Assembly (NCBI GenBank): GCA_015075555.1 | Contig: JABTUD010000001.1 | Span: forward strand, 1,116,001 to 1,180,000 | Length of the DNA: 64,000 nucleotides | DNA from: Thermoflexaceae bacterium | GTDB lineage: Bacteria > Chloroflexota > Dehalococcoidia > Tepidiformales > Tepidiformaceae | Direction of reading: 5' to 3' | Shown: positions 61,550 to 64,000 of the stretch, in pieces | Position numbering within the stretch: the stretch's first letter is position 1 | How the letters are laid out: every line of letters starts with the position of its first letter | The notes under the pieces: generated by a model | Database searches by the model: none | What the model saw: only the letters and a program-made list of their open reading frames with translations | Told to the model about the DNA's origin: nothing | Made by a program: the position numbers and the translations under genes

Positions 61550-62917
61550 TCAGCGGTAGCGCGTTTCGTCAAGCGTGACCCAGAAGAAGTCGCGCTCCTG
61601 GGTCTTCAAGAACCTGGCGGGGGAGTCGGGCATGGTGTCCATGAAGCGCTCGGCGTTGGGATGGCCACCCGGCTGGGTAAAGAAAGCCGAGATGAGCACG
61701 TAGGGGCTGTTGATGTCGAGCTGCATGGCGGTATGTGCACCCGCGGCCCAGAGCGCCCTTGCGAGCGCCTCGGCGCTGAGGGAATTGCCGGCGGCAAAGA
61801 GCAGGTTGCCATCTTTGGTCAGGCCAATTGCAGAACGCCAGGTAATGAACTCAGAGGAATCGACCTGCACGTAGCCCCAGGTGTCGTTGCCTTCTGACGT
61901 TCTGGGGCTCACCTGGCCATCCTGGACGAGAAGGACAGCATTCTGGCGCACAGCGAGGATGTTCTCACTCCAGGAGAGGTCCTTCCCCCATTCGCCCATC
62001 TTGATCGAGCCGTCCTTCATCACGGCGATGGAGGCGAGCCCGTTGCGCAAAGGGCGGTACTCCTTGCCATCGGCATACATGCCGAAACCCCCGTGGGGCC
62101 CTTTGAACCCACCGTTGATGGCCACCAGCAAGCCCGCGTACTGGTCCGCCGGGATGGTTCCCGGGCCCTTGACACCGCGGTCACCGCCGGGATCGATGGT
62201 GCCGCCGCTCATGTGGAGGCGGATGCGACGCGCGTCCATGAGCAGGACTGCGACCGTCGCGTACGGGCGCGTCCTGTCGGGATGGATGAACGTCTTGGCC
62301 ATGAGCACATCATTGGGCGAAGAGCGGGGCAGACCGGCGGTGGTCCACTGGCCCTCTCCAGGTGCGGCAGTGTCGCGCAGCAAGCGGGTCTGGGGCAGCG
62401 TGATGGGCGCAGGGCCGAGGGTATCGGGGCTGAGCAGAGCAGGCGGGGGATTTCCTTCCGTGCCCAGGTAGTAGGGGATGGCGCGCGGTTCCGGGCGGGC
62501 GATGTAGTCGACCCGCGGCCGGCCGGTCTCGAACGGGTTAGTGTCGCCTCCGAGCACCCGGAATTTCAGCTTTGTTAGCCGGTCGTCAACGCTGAAGTAC
62601 CAGCTTTCCAGGCGGGCGGTGTTTTCATCGCCGATGAGGCGGCGGCAGAGGTCGGCGCCCTGGGCGGTGAAGGCATGGCGTTGCGAATAGGCGATGCCTC
62701 CCGTCACGACCAGCGCGACGAGGAGCGTGGCGAAGATCCGCCGGCGGGTGAGCAGGCGACGGCCGGCGGGCACAGACGCGGGCGCGGGATCGTTCGCGGC
62801 GCCGATAAAGGCGGAAAGGGATTCGTCCGGAGGCGCCAGGGTGCTTGCGGCGGCGAGCCCATCGGAATCCGCAACGCCAGCGGGGGCGCGGCGAAAGGTG
62901 AGCGTCCTCCACAACAC
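61550..62917 (-). CDS. phosphodiester glycosidase domain protein (NAGPA family), membrane-anchored
   Basis: A 455-residue protein with one N-terminal membrane helix (about 55-75, RRIFATLLVALVVTGGIAY) and an extracytoplasmic phosphodiester glycosidase domain. ADQYAGLLVAINGGFKGPHG and WAAGAHTAMQLDINSPY are typical of the family, which includes the uncovering enzyme that cleaves GlcNAc-phosphodiesters. GTG start with TAGATT -10 six bases upstream. Its substrate may be a cell-wall or glycan phosphodiester. Confidence 0.8.
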   Translation of the reverse strand: MLWRTLTFRRAPAGVADSDGLAAASTLAPPDESLSAFIGAANDPAPASVPAGRRLLTRRRIFATLLVALVVTGGIAYSQRHAFTAQGADLCRRLIGDENTARLESWYFSVDDRLTKLKFRVLGGDTNPFETGRPRVDYIARPEPRAIPYYLGTEGNPPPALLSPDTLGPAPITLPQTRLLRDTAAPGEGQWTTAGLPRSSPNDVLMAKTFIHPDRTRPYATVAVLLMDARRIRLHMSGGTIDPGGDRGVKGPGTIPADQYAGLLVAINGGFKGPHGGFGMYADGKEYRPLRNGLASIAVMKDGSIKMGEWGKDLSWSENILAVRQNAVLLVQDGQVSPRTSEGNDTWGYVQVDSSEFITWRSAIGLTKDGNLLFAAGNSLSAEALARALWAAGAHTAMQLDINSPYVLISAFFTQPGGHPNAERFMDTMPDSPARFLKTQERDFFWVTLDETRYR

Positions 62918-62923
62918 AACCGT

Positions 62924-62929
62924 AATCTA
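62924..62929 (-). promoter_or_regulatory. -10 for leaderless glycosidase gene
   Basis: TAGATT on the minus strand ends 6 nt before the GTG at 62917. Confidence 0.45.
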
Positions 62930-63012
62930 GGCATCCGCTGCCCACCGTGCAATACGGCGTGGGGGCTCCGACAACATCCTGCCGCCGGGCAGGAAGATGC
63001 CTGGACGTGAGC

Positions 63013-63999
63013 CTATCGAAGCAGCGTCTCCACGGCCCGGCCGAACTGGACGGGGTCGCGGGTGTCGACGGTGATGCTGTGGATATTGACGCCGGCCGCC
63101 TCCTCTTCCTGGATGCGGCGAAGGCAGGCCTGCGCGTCGCCGGCAAACCCGAGCTGGTCGAGGAGATCGGGCGTGAGGGCGGCGGCGCCGGCGGCCGAGC
63201 CGTGCTGGTCGAAGGCCATCTTCACGGCAGCGGCCTCGTCGCCAAAGCCGAACCGCGCGAGCTGGTTGTAGTAGAACGTCCCCATGCGGGCGATGTAGAA
63301 GGCGAGCATGCCCCGGCCGGCATCACGGGCGCCGGGGTTGTCGCTGACTGTCACGCCCCCGGGGGACTTGATCATGAGCTGGCCGGGGTCGCGCCCGGCC
63401 TCGGCGGCCCAGGCGCGGAACTGGTCAATCTCCTCCTTGAGGGCGCTCATGGGGATCATTACGGGCATCCAGCCATCGGCGATCTGGGCCGTCTGCTTCA
63501 CGCTCTTCGGATTCAGGGCGGCGATGAAAACCGGGATGTGGGGGCGCGTGGGGGTGAAGCGGAGGGTGAAGCCCCGGTCCATGTTGAACCACTTCCCGGA
63601 ATGAACGAGCCGGTCGCCCCGCATGAGGATGTTGATGATCTCGACGGTCTCGCGAATACGGGCGAGGGAGGGCTGGAAGGGCATGCCGTGGAACTGCTCG
63701 ATCACGTTGGCGCCCGACGCGCCAAGTCCGATGATGGCGCGGCCGCCGCTCCACTCATCGAGGGTCGCGAAGTGCTGGGCCAGGGCAGCGGGCGTGCGGG
63801 AGTAGACGTTCACGATCCCGGTCGCGAGTTTGATGCGTTCCGTCTTTTCGGCGATTGAGATGAGGAGCGAGAAGGCATCCCGGGCCCACCCCTCGGGGAC
63901 CCAGAACGAGTCAACGCCGCATTCGTCGGCGATCTTCGCGAGGGCGATGGCATCCTCCTTCTTCATGTCGAACTGCCAGGTAATCATGATTGCGAGCTT
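63013..63999 (-). CDS. LLM-class F420-dependent oxidoreductase, 5' end at window edge
   Basis: At least 324 residues of a luciferase-like TIM-barrel enzyme. ECGVDSFWVPEGWARDAFSL and KLATGIVNVYSRTPAALAQH and AIIGLGASGANVIEQFHG are typical of F420-dependent members. An ATG at 63987 is possible, but the frame stays open to the window edge (AAG CTC GCA ATC upstream), so the true start may lie outside. It is one of two LLM enzymes in the window; unlike the 4887-5891 copy it has no coupled neighbours visible. Confidence 0.87.
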   Translation of the reverse strand, partial: KLAIMITWQFDMKKEDAIALAKIADECGVDSFWVPEGWARDAFSLLISIAEKTERIKLATGIVNVYSRTPAALAQHFATLDEWSGGRAIIGLGASGANVIEQFHGMPFQPSLARIRETVEIINILMRGDRLVHSGKWFNMDRGFTLRFTPTRPHIPVFIAALNPKSVKQTAQIADGWMPVMIPMSALKEEIDQFRAWAAEAGRDPGQLMIKSPGGVTVSDNPGARDAGRGMLAFYIARMGTFYYNQLARFGFGDEAAAVKMAFDQHGSAAGAAALTPDLLDQLGFAGDAQACLRRIQEEEAAGVNIHSITVDTRDPVQFGRAVETLLR

Positions 64000-64000
64000 G

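Overview
This is a gene-dense, high-GC bacterial chromosome segment of 64 kb. It shows no insertion sequences, CRISPR arrays or phage genes, so it looks like core chromosome. Two luciferase-like (F420-type) oxidoreductases, a short-form coenzyme-B12 mutase large subunit, a DnaD-type plus DnaC-type helicase-loading pair next to dnaB, a MoxR/Bat operon, many GTG/TTG starts and many apparently leaderless transcripts fit a high-GC Chloroflexota bacterium (Dehalococcoidia/Tepidiforma-like). This placement is an inference from gene content only; a deep actinobacterial lineage is not excluded.

Layout. 1-6.3 kb (+): the end of a cysteine desulfurase, then a run with an acyl-CoA ligase, a LarA-like protein, an APH-type kinase, an LLM oxidoreductase and a VOC protein, probably CoA-thioester/redox metabolism. 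6.3-9.8 kb (-): tldD and tldE (pmbA) with a MntA-HepT toxin-antitoxin pair wedged between them, the most unusual arrangement in the window. 9.9-14.1 kb (+): an MFS exporter, a DEDD exonuclease, a RING-like/TM/SH3 membrane protein and an overlapping lipoprotein. 14.1-16.8 kb (-): riboflavin operon ribE-ribBA-ribH behind an FMN riboswitch, then tRNA-Val(GAC) and an ARPP-1-like protein. 18.3-20.6 kb: a B12 mutase large subunit, a one-domain Lrp/AsnC sensor and a 41-residue basic micro-ORF.

20.6-26.2 kb (-): moxR, DUF58, a BatD-like gene, batA and a batB-batC fusion, tightly overlapping. 26.3-30.1 kb: comF, then (+) moaD, moaE, a NUDIX hydrolase and a CPA/RCK cation-proton antiporter. 30.1-31.7 kb (+): a ydaO-type c-di-AMP riboswitch ahead of a cytidylate-kinase-like gene. 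31.7-35.8 kb (-): replication-start operon rplI, dnaB, dnaD-like and a double-AAA+ DnaC-like loader. 36-40 kb: a nucleotidyltransferase-like protein, a GNAT, secreted and small proteins. 40-44 kb: tandem retinol-saturase/CrtI-like flavoproteins with a divergent PadR regulator. 44-48.5 kb: a P-type ATPase, a predicted inactive CDP-alcohol phosphatidyltransferase, an anchored protein and a YfcE-like phosphoesterase.

48.5-51.1 kb (-): ABC-2 exporter and a SpoU rRNA methylase. 51.2-55.0 kb (+): two duplicated lipoproteins and a secreted subtilase. 55.1-64 kb: an ImuB-like non-catalytic Y-family protein with a LexA-like box and an internal 36-bp perfect palindrome, valS, an acyl-CoA dehydrogenase with Asp at the catalytic-base position, an 87-residue small protein, a HAD phosphatase, a phosphodiester glycosidase and a second LLM oxidoreductase cut by the window edge.

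Regulation. First genes of transcription units often have a TANNNT -10 hexamer only 6-8 nt before the start codon and no Shine-Dalgarno, implying leaderless mRNAs. Operon-internal genes use GGAGG-type sites or ATGA/TGATG overlaps.
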